A DNA stretch of 64,000 nucleotides, taken from the NCBI RefSeq assembly GCF_020882245.1, contig NC_083598.1, positions 82,527,714 to 82,591,713 on the forward strand, in the 5' to 3' direction. Below the pieces are notes generated by a model. It searched no databases. It saw only the letters and a list, made by a program, of their open reading frames with translations, and was not told where the DNA came from. Shown piece after piece: positions 48,226 through 62,159 of this stretch. Origin of the DNA: Rhopalosiphum padi (lineage: Eukaryota; Arthropoda; Insecta; Hemiptera; Aphididae). The position numbers were made by a program, and so were the translations under genes. How positions within the stretch are numbered: the first letter of the stretch is position 1; every line of letters begins with the position of its first letter.

Positions 48226-51200
48226 TTCTCAACCGGAAAATGTCGATACCACTCAACATTAAAATCTCTTTCAATTTAAAATATCAATTTAAAAAAAAAA
48301 CAACAAAATATATACATACCCGCGCAATCCGTACTATTATGCGTGACTACGGTAGACACGTTTATATTTACCTGAAACAAAAGAAAAAGATTATTCAAAT
48401 AAACTATTATTTTATTACAGATACAAAAAAACATGTCAAATTTGAAATTTTAAATAAATTATCAGTTATTAATAAAGTTATTTTTACTGTTTTGCAAGGA
48501 TGACATGATCTCAACAAGCACCAAAAAATTAAATGTGATTTAAATATTAACAGTATACGATTTAAACATAATTGTATTTATAGTAGACTAATGGTATAAT
48601 TGTACCTTATTCGTAGGTATTGAAAAATATTATGTTATTTTTTATTTATGTAAATATATTTTTGTGAGCTTTTAAAATTTTAAAAACGATTGACAGAATA
48701 ATATTATATTATTAAAACGCAGGATAATGTAAGAAACAAAAAAAATCTGAACAATGGAATATTATGTTGTGGTACAATAAACTCAATAGATTATTATAAT
48801 GCTTTTACTTACTGATAATATGAGAAAATATTTTTTCAATAGATTCAGTGAATCCTTTAACTGCTCAATTATCGAAATAGTATTCTTTGTTATAGATTAT
48901 AATAACGGTTGTCACGTAGTAAATAGACAACTTTACCACAAAACTCCACAGACCGGTCTCATCACCTTTTACCGACTACCTAGCCAAAGGTCTGGTGAAA
49001 ATTTATCGTCAGTAATAATGCTTAGCTGGCGTGATGGGTGGAGCGGGGATGATTCAAGTATATAGTACTTTCGCGCTACGTGCAATTGTATTAGACAAAA
49101 TTAAACAAATTTAAAAATTGCATCATAATTTATTACACTAATATAAAACCTAGACAAAAATCAAATATAATATAATTATAGTATAATCATAAAATTCAAA
49201 ACTATTTTTCTTATAAAATTCTCTTTGTATACTTAAATCATCAATTTGAACATTAAAAATTATCGTAGTTTATTTATTATTGCTCTAAATCATCATAATA
49301 CCTGAACAAAAGTTCAGTACAACGAGACAAAAAATAAATAATGATTTGTAATGTTTTAGAAATCTTGCTTTCTGCGAACATATTAAATCATTATTATTTA
49401 TGTAGAGTTCTGTCTTCAAAAATTTGAAAATGTCGCATGTTAAATACATTTACACGATAATAGTAAATGTTGAAATATAAATAATGAAAATACAATTCTA
49501 AATTCAACGAAATAGTTAGATTTTTTACTAGTAAATTGTCATGGAAATTTGTTATCCATTTTATACAATTATGTTTAGATATTATTTTATCATAATAACT
49601 TTTATTTTATTTGCAATACAAATTATCAAAAGAAATTGTATTTTATTAATATGTGCATGCAATAATCTTATATATTTTTTTTTGTTAAGTGATGAAAATT
49701 ATTGACATAAAAAATTTGATAAATATACCTAAATTTTCTATTTTAGCATTTTCGGTAATTTTGATTATAAAATTATATTATATTTTTGTTAGATAACTAC
49801 CCTTTTATTTGTCTGAAAATATATTTAATAATAATAAAATTGCTATGGTCATGTAGTTTATAAGATTATAATTGCCATATTTTTTAAATGAAATAAAGAA
49901 ATATTTTATCAATAATATTAATGTGTAATAGTTTATTTTTTTTCCTATAAAAAATACATAAAATAATGAAAAAATTAATTTTTCATTAAGCGTTAAATAA
50001 TTTGCATAGGTTTTAAATTTAAATTAACACTGTTTATTACTAGCTGCATTACCAACTTATTTGGGTTTAGATGTGTTTATAGTTGATTGAGTCATTGATA
50101 TGCAATGAACACCTTTGAACTGTTTTTAGTATGTGTATTATAAAGGGTTAAACATCAGAATAATGAATTTTATTATTGGAAACATTTTTCTCATAATTAC
50201 TTAAGAGGAAAAGGTATACTATCGTAGTGTAATAAATAAAAAATAAAAGTAGGAAAAGTTATAAAGAGTTTAAGTTTAATGAGATTTAATTAAATTTAAG
50301 AACATTATTTTTCAACATTTTGATTGTAAATATTTTGAAGTAGTATAATATTACAATATACCGAGTACACATTAAACATGATATTAACTGTTACGTTTAT
50401 TTAGAACGACAGTAACAGTATCTACCATCAAGTGTGTGCCATTTTGTTAATCCGGAAGTAAAGTTAGAAGTTACAGTAAATATTATGTATGTTGAATAGG
50501 TAAAATGAACTATTCTTATAAAGTCGTTTATGCATACAACGATGATGTTTCCATTTCATATGATTATATAAATATATATATTATTATACGATCAATTTAT
50601 TCCAATCTGAAATACAAAATGTATATTTAACATTTAATGTTTCAAAAGAAAATTTTCTTTTTATTACATTACGCTATATAACCTTATGAGTTTAAATTGT
50701 ATAAATCATAAGTTCGCAATAATTTAACAATTTTCTGGTAATTGCAATTTAAAATTAATATATTTCGTTAAATTAAAAAAAAAAAAAACATTACTTAGAA
50801 TTAGAATTCTACTTTAATAATTTAAGATCAACATAATAATAATTATATAGGACGTAGATAGTTAATAAATTAATACCGTGTAAAAAAAAATATAATTTCA
50901 TACGACTTATAATAATTATACTTTATTATAATCATTTGCGAATTGAAAAATAATCAACTATTTTTAGACTACAACATTTTACTTTCACGGGGATAATTCC
51001 AAAATTATTTTTATCGTAATATATACTCGGTTTATTGTAATAAAATCATATTTTGAAATATCCCATCAACCATCTACAGTTTAATGATACACAGAAATAA
51101 AAAAAAAAAAAACGTAGGGAATGTCGTAATATTCCTTTTTCCAAAATTCTAAAAAATATTTCTTATTTTGAATAATATTATTGAAATGATGAAGGTATTG

Positions 51201-51325
51201 AGTGTATTTAATTTATTAAATTAAGCATATTAAGCTGTAACTAAAAATTAAAATCCTGATAAATGTTTGTTTTATGGAAAATATAATAAAATATAATATT
51301 ATTTGTTTATTTTGTATGTTACTTT
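48226..51325. other. Non-coding AT-rich stretch
   Basis: Frames at 48,240-48,503 and 48,799-49,065 are mostly AT-driven. Only the tail of the second (PQTGLITFYRLPSQRSGENL) is less so. Otherwise filler with no repeat family or promoter identified. Confidence 0.5.
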
Positions 51326-51342
51326 GAAGATTCGATATATAA
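51326..51342 (+). promoter_or_regulatory. Heat-shock-element-like plus TATA word
   Basis: GAAGATTC (inverted GAA/TTC units, the core of a heat-shock element) is followed by TATATAA. With a start site about 30 bases on, the leader to the ATG at 51,530 would be about 160 bases without another ATG. This supports the small heat-shock reading of the frame downstream. Two units alone are weak. Confidence 0.25.
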
Positions 51343-51529
51343 GAACTATAAATTAAATTTGAAATCGTATATTAGGTACACTCTATTTATTTAGGTAGAG
51401 CGCTCGTTTATCGTTCAAACCGTGCGTTGTAGCTATATTTTACACTGGAAGGCAATCGAGACAAGCCTAATCGAATTCAAAACTCTTTAACGTAGTTTGT
51501 TAACGACGAGATATTCCCCAGGCACAAAA

Positions 51530-51761
51530 ATGTCTCTCTTGCCAATCCTTCTTGATTATGTATCGGACCTTAAACAAAGACCACTACGAATGTTTGCAAA
51601 GTCAGTTGGTAGGATCACATCGACAAAAGAAATTAAATTGAGTTTGGATGATGAGAAGTTTTAACTTAATTGAAGTACAAACGTTTGTCGAGGATGCGAT
51701 CGAATGCGGACTGGACCTAGTCAAGCCAAACCGACTCAACGTCGATCAAAATAGCAACTAG
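51530..51761 (+). pseudogene. Broken small heat-shock-protein-like (Hsp20) reading frame
   Basis: The ATG has an excellent context (CACAAAAATGTCT) and gives MSLLPILLDYVSDLKQRP, close to the conserved insect small-Hsp start (MSL.P.L). The spacer that follows is much shorter than normal. The frame then continues TSTKEIKLSLDDEKF, like the start of an alpha-crystallin domain (D.DKF), and meets TAA at 51,662. A frameshift allows IEVQTFVEDAIECGLD to TAG at 51,759-51,761, in the place of the DVQ.F.PEE strand. The rest of the domain is missing. The higher GC than the flanks fits a coding past. The family call is from motif memory and is not certain. Confidence 0.4.
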
Positions 51762-54700
51762 AAGGTCTAAAATTATCGACTTAATGAATTTATTGTAACA
51801 ATCATGAAATATTTTTTTAATTCACATCAAAAAGGATAATGTATCTATTGTAGTTAATTATATTTTCAACTTCAACTTCAACACATTTGATCCAAAAAAA
51901 ATCTTATTGCATAAAATTCAATTCATTTTATTTCCATTATAACTAAAAATAATAACTCGATACAATAAATTATTATAGTACAGCTTGAATTTATTTAAAG
52001 TAAATAATAATGCAATTCAAAATTGTTTGAGTAAAACAGAAATAAAGTAAACGAAAAATAAAAAAAAAATGCGTTAGGTAACGTAATAGTTTGAATTGAT
52101 GGTTTTTAGCATTTAATATTGTTTTTAAGATAACATTTACATTATAAAAAAAAAATAATAATCTTTGTTTTTTGATTAAATATCAAGTTATTATCAATAT
52201 GTTTACAATAGACATTGAAAAATTATATATTTGTCATCAAATGCAAACAACTATCTTCTAAAAAAAATAATTTTTGTTTTATCCTAAAATAATATTCTAG
52301 GTCAAATTTATTTTGAGTCATTACCAGTCAATGAAAGTTCAGAAATTAGTCAACTAATGAATTAATTATTTCTATAAAAATAACTATACAAAATATTCTT
52401 TACTGTTTATTTTTTTTTGTTTTTTTTTCTTACTCTATCCATACTCAATTTTCTTCAAAAATAATGTGTTTTAAAATTATTTTTTTTTTCTAGAAAGTCA
52501 CTATCTAGTGTCTACAGAACTTTTCCGACTTAAAAAACATATTAAAGTTATTTAAAAGAAGTTTATGGTATCAATAAGACTAAAATATGAATGCGTACTG
52601 TTTCATAAGACTACTATAACGACCTGTATTTTATTATAACACGAAGTTGCACCGTGTTATACACTATATTATATTTCCATATTGTGAATCGTATAAATAC
52701 TCAATTTTAGGACAAATTGGCAATGGTGTTGTGACACTTGTGACATATAATACGTTATGCTCGTCACTGTAGTGTGATTATCCATATTATAATCATTTAA
52801 AATCCTCCGTTGCCAATACACAATTTCGGTTGTTGTATGTGTTATAACAACAAACGAAAGTACATCGTGACTAACCTAATATGATTCCCTAGTCTATATG
52901 CTACTATGTAATTGCGGCTATAACCTGTTAACTACTCCAATATATTATTTAAGAATAATTATATAATATACAAGAAAAATAATATGATTAGGTCCGTTCA
53001 AAAAATATTGAAGTAACAAATAAATTCATTCATGTGTCTAAGACACGCATGTAGGAGGTTTCTAAATATAATTTGATTTCGTGACCCATAGACATATGTG
53101 TTTGATAAAATACTATGGTCAATACCTTATGGAAAAGTCGCAACAATTTTTTTTTTTCAATGTAAATCCCAGATTCGCGTGGGTAAAATAAGCGTTACAG
53201 TGAATTCGTTTGTTGCGAGTCTTACATCACTTTTATTTTCTTTGAGCTTTAAGTTTTGTTTGGCAGACTCAACTATATCACTTTGTCTTATAGATAAAAA
53301 AAAAACTGTCTAAATAATATATGACAGCGTTAACCATGTTAACTGGTAGTAGTCACGACAGAAGTGAGTTTGTTAAAAAAATGTATAAGTTATTGTAATA
53401 ACCGATAAGTATTCAAATAAAATATCAATATCAACAAGTTGACTACAAGCAAAATAATCGAGCTGTTACGGTTAAATATCGGTAACTCAAACTTCAAGGA
53501 GAGTATAAATAAATAAGATTCATGTAGAAAATATTAAAACATGCCACAATACATTGTTTGTTTACAGTGTACCATCTTACAATTAATAATATGCTAAAAA
53601 AGAAAAATTCCAAACAGATTACTATAAAAGTGTATTTTATAAGTAAAAAGAAGTACTTAGAGCTTATTTCGGTTCACTCGTTTGGTCACAATAAAGTGAA
53701 CTCTTATTATAATGCATTTAAAATTTATTTCGAACAAGACGATTTTTAATGGATCTTTTGGACCTATTTTTATAATTTTTAATAGGATTTTCTCAAGATT
53801 TAACTTACTGTGAACAGAAAAAAAAAATAATGCTTTTAATAATTATTTTATATCTATAGTATAATGACATATTATAAATTATAATTAAATAATCGGAGAT
53901 AATTTCAAGTATTTAAGATTATGACTAGGCAATGAAAAATTACAACATATATTTTAATATTTAATGTTTTTTATGGATATTGTTATAAAAATCATTATTT
54001 TATAATTTTTTTTCTTTTACAATTGTATAATTTCATTGAGTTTAAAAATATGGAAGTCTGAAGAAATCAAAAAAATTACTTTTAGGTACAAAAAATCAAG
54101 CCTTAAAATATATTAAAATTCTAAAATTTATAAATCTGCATAAAATGTTTCACTATTATTCTTTATTTAGAAAAAAATAAGTGTCATAGAATGAAACACA
54201 TAATTGTAAAACATTGCAGCATCCAACGCTTATACATTTATACTTTTATTTCTGTCAGGAATTTATTGATCACTAATAATTTAATGTCAAATAGTAAATG
54301 GAACCAACTTTGACAATTAATTTAACTAATTTTTGTATATACAAATAAAGGTTATCTAAAGATTTATGCCACTTTTGTAAACAAATATATAAATTTATAT
54401 GTAATTAACTATAAAAGTTGACAATAAAAATTTTTGATTTGTGTGTAGTGTGATCTAGAGCTTTTGAAAAAATTTTAAATTTATATAAAGTAATAGAAAA
54501 GAAACCTAATTTGTTTTTAATTTTAATTAATTCACATATTGCGTTTAACAACAAATTAATCTACTGAGTACAGCGGTGTAAACTACTTACATTATACAAT
54601 TTAGTTGTTTAGAATTAAAATTTTTATTAGTCTTATTTAAAATAATAATCAATATTATTTGGCATAATTCCAATACCTAATAAAAATATTAATAATATAA

Positions 54701-57194
54701 AATTACATAAAATTAAGCTATAAGTTTCGTTTTAATATTCATTATTTATTTTTATTTTTAAGCTCACACTTTGAAAAAATATGCTAAGGCCAATAATAAA
54801 ACTAAACAATATTTTTGTTTTTATCATGAATCATATTATACTTTGATTTAAAAAACGCTCGATTATTTTTAATACAATTATCAAGACGTTTTAATTTTTA
54901 ATTAAGATAATCAATATAAATTCATTATTTGTCAATTGTTGAAAATGATTTGTTTTTGATTTTCCATTTAACAATGTAATGGTGTAATTTTTTTTACTCT
55001 ATCTAATTAAATAAGAATGCAATTATAAAGCTTTTGAATGAAAACTAATTCAGGAAAAATACAGTTTGAGATCAAAACATAATATATAATTGCGTGTCCC
55101 CACTAAGTACTCAATAATCGTGTTATAGTGTGAAATACTCGAATTCCAAAGTTTATAATATTTATCAATTACTAATTGTACTGCATAATATTATGCAGAA
55201 TTAAATGCGAGAGGAAAATAGGTGTTACAATATTCCATACAGATACATAATATACCTACAAAATTATTATGATATTTAAATCAACCAAGAATTATTATAC
55301 GTGCTGTATACTATTTTTAATTTCATAAAGGATATAATAATTATATTATAATTTTTAAACTATATTTATTTTATCCGGTTTTAATAATATCAACAGATAA
55401 TAACACTAATACACAATATACTATGTGTTTCGTTTGCCCAGGTAAACTCACAACGGATGAAATATTATATATTTTTTTAATTCAAAATAACGTTTATAAA
55501 ATTATATTTCAAATCTAAATATAAATACCAATTTTTTTAATACAGATAACCGATTATGTTTTAATAATATTTGAATATCATGACAAAGTAGTACCTATAG
55601 CATAATCGGCACGCATCATTCATCAGCAGTTTATGATTTATTCACATATTAATAGGAAACATTTATTAGTACTGTTGTTTTTTTTTTTTTTTTTAACTGT
55701 TATGAATTGTATTTATAAATGATCGTTCCTGTTTGTTTGTTAAAATTATTTATTATTTAAATTTTTTTTTTTTAATAAAAATTATGTTTTTACGTTTTTT
55801 TATTTGATCGTATATACATATTACATATTATTAAATAAATGCCATTTTGGGAATCCGGTCAGAAACCATGGTGATCATACTAAAGAAGACAGTAACACGT
55901 TAAGACTGCAGATATCGCATCAGATTCATATCGATGTCGACAAATATCCTTAACGATGTATAGGTAATTATGCAAATTATTCATAAAGTATTCACTTGCA
56001 ATAATTTAACACGATTTCCTCATATTTTAAATTCTCTTTTGATCGCATCGAAATCATATAAATACAGCGCACATTATATTCGTATATATATATATCTGCT
56101 CTGGTAGTCTTTTGCGGTTCATTCGGAGATCACTACACCAACGTTTTTAAAATACGTCTTCTGTCTGTATAATATGTGCGTTTTATCCCATTTGAATGTG
56201 AGCTCGAAATGATTAATTTATGTGCGCATAAATTACGATTTCCGCAAAAACTATTCCTGCGCGTTTGAAAAGGCATTTACTACATCTGATATAGGAATTA
56301 TAAATGATTGTATACTTTTGATTCGGCATGTCATACGTGTTTATCTTGTGTAATCCCAGTTGTTGAAGTATACAAAAAACGGGAATAAAACGTAATTGAA
56401 GAAGAAAAAAAATTATACGGGAGTTTGCTTATTTTAGTATAAACTCACTAAGTATGTATTAAAACAAGCACTTTAACTACACTGTATTGCGTTTTTTTTT
56501 TTCATCAATTATTATGCACTTATATAGGCTAAGAAACGTATTTAACTACCCAATTTATGCATAGGTACCTGTACTATATTTACTTCTAACGAATATCTAA
56601 TATAATTTTTAAAAATAGTGTACATACTGTACACCTATATTCATTAGTAAATTATATCACTTATATTACAATACCAATAAAGTGTATCCATAAAAAAAAT
56701 GTGACCACTCTATATTTCTATGGTTTTTTTTTGTTCGTCGAGATACAGGAGATAAAATATTTATGCATTTGATTTTTTCATGTGCTTATAATTCGTGCAT
56801 GATTTTTTTTTTTTACGTAAACTATCCATTGACAGTACTAAATATTTTTCCATGCAATTTAACAGTGAAATCAATTTGTTTCTCAACCATTTTTTAACTG
56901 GGAAATTTTGGTTTGATCTCTAACATTATTTAAAGGAATGCAAAGAAAATATTATACATCACTATATAACTATTATTTTGTATATCTAAGACATGTTTAT
57001 GCTTTATGAAATGTATATGATATTTATGTTATATATTATCAAATTCTAAACAATTGATACTCGATTTATAACAGAGTGATGATTTAATATGTAGAGTAAG
57101 CTACGATTATACATATCAAAATGTTAAATTACAAAATTATATCTTCCAAGACACGTTAATATTATTTTTGGTTTTTCATCACTATTTTTTTTAG
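51762..57194. other. Non-coding deep AT filler
   Basis: Frames at 53,098-53,313 and 53,558-53,749 are K/I/F/Y/S-rich. The second begins near TTGTTTGTTTACAG, an acceptor-like site, but its composition is what AT-rich noise gives. T and A runs occur near 52,410, 55,678 and 56,490. A short patch of slightly higher GC lies at 55,850-55,950. No gene seen. Confidence 0.55.
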
Positions 57195-57212
57195 TTTTTT
57201 TTTTTTTTTTTT
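57195..57212. repeat. T18 homopolymer
   Basis: Eighteen Ts followed by GTAG. Confidence 0.95.
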
Positions 57213-57958
57213 GTAGCTTTTTGTATTTAGTTTACCTAATATTTTTTTTCTACAACTCATTATATGACAATATGTTTATAGTAAACAAGAATAAAGTCTT
57301 GACTGAATTTGTATTTTATTTTTTAATAACGTATTATTTACTCATTTTTTTATGTTTAAGTATTTTAAAATTATAATATTATTGTATAATTGTTTCTTTT
57401 TGGATAACATAATATACACATTTTAATTTTTCCAATATTTATCATACCCCAATTAAATGTTATGTACCATTTCAGATTATGTTAATTTTTTTCTTATTAC
57501 AAAATATTAAATTAGCTTTTACACGTGTATTAACTATTTTGATTATAATATTATATTATGTGTATTTTAAGGTGATTTGGTGCTACTCGTAAGTCTTGGA
57601 TTTATGATAAAATCATAATATACTATTATATAAATATTAATAATATTTTGTTTCATTGATTCGACAACCGTTAGGTACATATTATATTCACTATAATATA
57701 ATGAATATATCATTGATACTTAACGCGTGCGTGTATAATGTATACTAAAATATACGCTATCTTTGAACTGTGCCTACTGACGTTTATATTTCGTCAAAAG
57801 GATTGTATCCCGACTCAAAAGCGTAATTATTTTGTGACGTAGATAACTGAAGTCGTTGAACATCCAATGAGACACTGCACGTGATCCACCAAATGCCGAA
57901 ATGCCGAAGCCGGGCTGTATTATTATTGTGGCTTTTGAGTTGATTCACTATCGCTTCA
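57213..57958. other. AT-rich, CpG rising after about 57,720
   Basis: No gene or repeat seen. This is the approach to the 57.8-59.2 kb CpG-rich island. Confidence 0.5.
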
Positions 57959-57959
57959 T

Positions 57960-58193
57960 TCATTCGTCCTGGTGGCTACAGACGGATTTAATAAAATATT
58001 CATAGACCTTGCCGGGGTTTATAATATTGTCAAACCACTGACGTTTTGTCGGTAACCATCGCACACGCAGCAACCGTTCACACGGATATGTTATATTCAT
58101 GTTTTTAGAAACCGTGTGCAGGCGGAAAGAGCGGTAAACATCCGGTGACCATATTCGGACGATATACGTTATATAATAATAACAGTCATACAC
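57960..58193 (-). other. Open minus-strand segment, 77 codons, unknown
   Basis: The translation is balanced, with three Trp and little low complexity: KNMNITYPCERLLRVRWLP, then TKRQWFDNIINPGKVYEYF, then IKSVCSHQDE, stop. Third positions are mixed rather than AT. No acceptor, promoter or family is visible, so it could be a terminal exon or chance in the CpG-rich island. Confidence 0.15.
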
Positions 58194-58199
58194 GAACCG

Positions 58200-58720
58200 C
58201 GGTGATAAAAATTAATGATCGCAATGTAACGGCAAGTCGTTTTTCTTCGGGAACCGCGATGGATAATAGCAAAGAGCTATTATATGGCGGTGGCCAGTTC
58301 GGATAGTATCAACGATATCTGCGCAACGGGTTAACTGAGAATTATTATTTGAATCTCGCCGGAGTGGGCCCGGGCAAATGCGCACCGGAAAACCGGAATT
58401 TATAGCTCCGGGTATGGTGCCAAAAATCCCAGACGCACTCGGGATTTCGACGAAACTTTAAGTTCACCGATTTTCCATCCCAATCTCTCTTGCGCGGCTA
58501 CGAATAACATACACATTATATTTATATATTTATACACACGCGCACGCGCCCGGGTGCGAACATTAAATTAATAGACGGTCATTATAATAAAAAAAAAAAT
58601 ATGCGATAACCGTATAGTTGTGATAAAAATATATGACGGTAATACGTGTGTGTGTAACACCGAACGTGGGCACTCTTGTTTAGATCCGGCCGGCGTGCGT
58701 GCAGCAGACGGAGTGGCGTG
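58200..58720. other. CpG-rich island; minus-strand TATA-like word
   Basis: Dense CpG with CCGGAAAACCGG followed by AATTTATAGCTCCGG. On the minus strand this reads GCTATAAATTCCGG (TATA at 58,398-58,404) in a GC-rich setting. Possible promoter or enhancer. No confident exon. Confidence 0.3.
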
Positions 58721-58892
58721 CCATGTATATGCAGGCTCGTATACAAAAAAAAAAATTCGTTGGGGGGGGGTTACAAAATTTAGAAATAAAAATTGTGCTG
58801 CAACATAATAAAACGATTTTTTCCTCGTTACTCGAAAATATTTCTGGGGGGGAGGGGGTTGATCCCCCCTGTATACGTGCCTGTGTATATGG
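58721..58892. mobile_element. MITE with 22-24 bp terminal inverted repeats and G-tracts, 172 bp
   Basis: The left end CCATGTATATGCAGGCTCG plus TATAC and the reverse complement of the right end CCATATACACAGGCACG plus TATAC align with only a 2-base gap and a few changes. Inside lie A11, G9, a G7-A-G5 tract and GGGGGTTGATCCCCC, which folds back. There is no coding capacity. The overlapping 126-codon minus frame is an artefact of this element. No clear target duplication is seen. Confidence 0.6.
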
Positions 58893-61800
58893 ATATCTTG
58901 TAGTCTTTCCTCGGTTTTCGGCCCCAGCGCGATCGAATTTAAACGCAAAAAACTACATTATGATGGTTGATAATTCGTCGGAGCGTTAAAAAACGGGTCG
59001 CACGCACATCATCTCTCTCTGGAGCGAATTTCTAAGCGTATCGATATCGTCAAAACAAACGTCCCGGAGTTAGTGTATAGTATATATTATTTTCGTACTG
59101 TTTCGTTTTCTTCAAAGGGCGTTTCTCACCGTCACCGGAACGACCGACGTTTTCGAAACTAACTTTGGGCAAACAATATTCATATACGAAATAAACAAAC
59201 CATGCATTATAATATTATTGTTGCGTTTATATAGCGCACAATCAATACTATTGACGTATTATATTATGGAATATTGCGCGAATAACGTATTACAAAGCGA
59301 TTCGGTCTGTTATAGTAATTATTGTTGTCTTACGTTGCCAAGAACTATTATTCAGTTGTTCGGGACGCGCTGGAAGGCAAAAGCGTATTTTTAATGAATA
59401 ACGGGCGCGGGTTTCAATATGGTAATGACATATATATATATATATATATGTGTGTTTATGTATTATAGTGCAATAATGAATAAAACGAATTGTCGACGAG
59501 ACGCCGTTCGTTTGAAAATATAATATTATTATATTGTAAAAATATGATGGTTATACTGATTAGTGTTTTGGTAGGTATATACGACGAGAATTATGTTTTT
59601 TGTTCGTACGTATTTATGTCTACCGACTGCCAACGATGGTTTTGCGGGGCAATGTACTGCGGTCTACTCGTGCCAATTATTATTACGTCCGCGAGACATT
59701 CAATTCCAATTATTATTACTGCCGTGTGTCTACATATATTATCTCCATTATCGTCCGTTAAATTAGAGACTTTATGTATCGCACAAAAGCCGCAGCCGTC
59801 TTGGCGTGTCCACTGACATTCGGCTATATATTATTATTATTATTATTATTTATAGAATAAAACGCGAAAAACGAATGGACGTGAATATCATTAGTTATTG
59901 GTTTTTGTAATAGAAAAAAAAAACACGCCAATCAAAATATTATATCGCGTTTCTTTGGGTTGCGTTTTATTTACATGACGCACGGGGTTAATTGTGCGGG
60001 GTTGTTTGGGGGCATTCGTTAAAATGTCGACCACCGCGGTAAACCAAATGCAAATACCTAGTCCGTTGATTACATTCTTTTGTCGAGGAAAACACTACCG
60101 AAAAATATAATATATAAACATTTTTCCGCGTAAGGCTTCGTGTTTGTTTAGTATGGCAGACCGTTTTTATTTCCCCTTAAGTTTATGTTACGATTACAAC
60201 TGCGCCGTATTATAGTAGTTGTACGCTTATGATTTTTATTTATTTCTTTGTTTTTTTTTTTTTTATGCTTTATTATTATCCTTATTATTTTATTCGTTCA
60301 TTTTCCGGGTATTGATTTTGTTAATTAATTCTGATTAGGTCCTTTCAGAACGCTTTACGTAACTATACTTAAAGCTGTGCAATTTATATATATATATTTA
60401 TATCAATTATTAATATCATTTTAACGTGAAAAATAAATTAACATTTATTAGGTTTTATGGGATATAATTGCTTCGTTCTGACATAATTATACAAAGTGCA
60501 TTGTCATTTATTTTTCATGTTATCAAATCGCGTTTCAATTTATTTAAAATAACATTTTGATATTAACTACTAATTGCAATTTATAATACTAAATGAAAAC
60601 TACTACTTGCATGTTATATAACATTATTATCAAGTATTCTCATTTATTTTAAATTTTAAAACAAACTTAAGTAATATTAAAAAATAAGTTAGTAGATTTG
60701 AACACTTTGATATGCTTTCAATTTATTTTTAAATTCATGAATACTGTGATATATTAAATAAGCAGAATAATGTATTCGGAAATTCATATGTTAAAATGTT
60801 CATTGAAATGTTACAAAATATTAACATAAGCGTGTAAAAAAATAAAATAAAATAATTACAATTTGTCATTATTACATTTTAATTATAAATATTAAATTAA
60901 TTTTTGGTTAGTAAAAATGAATTATAAATAGTTGACTAAACCATACAATATTAATCATTGAATTATGAAATAATTTTAAATCAAATAAGGTTAGTCTATA
61001 ATTTATTTGTTGTCTGTATAATAATTATTAGTATATCAAAATCCACTAACATCTAATCGTATTTTATATAGGGAAGTTTTTTTATTTATTTTATATTTAA
61101 TATATTATCAAACATGGTTATTGTTTAAGTATTAAATGACTAATATAATAATATTTATATGTAATTTTCTTAGAAAGACTAACGGTTGATTTAATTAAAA
61201 ATTATTTAAACTAACTCTTATTATAATTGATTAAAAGCTAGATATTTTTTTACATTTTTAAACAGTTTTTTTTTGTAAATAATGACAAAAATAGACGTAT
61301 TAAGTGTTTTTATGTCATTTTACGAATAGGTACTTAATTGTGTATTTCGGATACTAAAATTATTAACTGATACACGTAAGAAGCTTGCCACCGTCGTGTT
61401 TGGTTACATAATTATTACCTATATGACATTATACAATGCTTATATACGTACACAACGGTCTACTTTATCATAGTGGAAAAAACAACCTAATAAAATGAAA
61501 GAAATCACGTTTGAATATCTGTTAACAAACACGATAAACAAATAAATAAAAATAAATAAAAGTTTTGACGGGAAGTTTTGTTATTATATGTCTAGAGTGG
61601 TGGAAGCGTGAAGTCGGACAGGGTAAGGGTAAAACGGGGGTTGCAATTAAATGAAATTACTTTGGATCACGAGAAGTCTCCCGCTTGGCTATCGTTACGT
61701 TATTTATATTCGAGTTCTCCGGTGTTTTTCGTATTCCCCGGTATTCTTGGGGTGGAGATTGTGTTTTATTATTTTTTTTTCGTGAGTTACTGTTTTCACC

Positions 61801-61895
61801 AGGCTATCACAGAAAAAAGTTTTTTATTATTATTTTTATTTTAATTATCGGTTTGAAAGAAAAAAAAATCGCGTGACGTTTTTGCCACTATATAT
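58893..61895. other. Non-coding; CpG-rich to about 60,150, then AT filler
   Basis: Contains (TA)9 at 59,431-59,448, (TTA)7 at 59,831-59,851 and T14 at 60,251-60,264. A 108-codon frame at 59,490-59,816 is largely hydrophobic and repeats IPIIIT. A 78-codon frame at 61,608-61,844 starts with a coding-like stretch (RVKRGLQLNEITLDHEKSP) and then becomes F/Y/L-rich. ACAGG|GTAAGG at 61,622 is a strong donor word without a partner. None is accepted as a gene. Confidence 0.45.
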
Positions 61896-62159
61896 ATGTG
61901 TGTACATTATTATGTATATATAAATACCAGCTCCGACCCCTTTCTCATAAATAGGTATGTATGTGGGAAAACTGAAATAGCAAAACAAATCACGAATGAC
62001 CTTTCCGAAAATGCGATCGTGTTTTTTGTTTTCACCTCCACTCGCGGCCGTCCATACGTTTGCACTTTCCTATTCCTCAATATTGTATACGCGTCGAAGA
62101 TATATTATTTCATGATTCTTGTTCCGATCTCAGATATGGTATTATGCTCGTATTGTTGA
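61896..62159 (+). CDS. Weak candidate ORF, 87 codons, hydrophobic C-terminal half
   Basis: An ATG frame whose middle has coding-like codon starts (GGG AAA ACT GAA ATA GCA AAA): CGKTEIAKQITNDLSENAIV, followed by FFVFTS and a membrane-like LFLNIVYASKIYYFMILV. No family, splice site or promoter is seen. It could be a small membrane protein or chance. Confidence 0.15.
   Translation: MCVHYYVYINTSSDPFLINRYVCGKTEIAKQITNDLSENAIVFFVFTSTRGRPYVCTFLFLNIVYASKIYYFMILVPISDMVLCSYC

Noticed and set aside
53558..53749. Possible terminal exon after TTGTTTGTTTACAG
   Set aside because: The acceptor is decent, but the translation is K/I/Y/F/N-rich exactly as expected from AT-rich noise.
58568..58948. 126-codon minus-strand ORF
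   Set aside because: It runs through the 172-bp MITE and its A, G and C homopolymers. The P-run and K-runs are by-products of the repeat.
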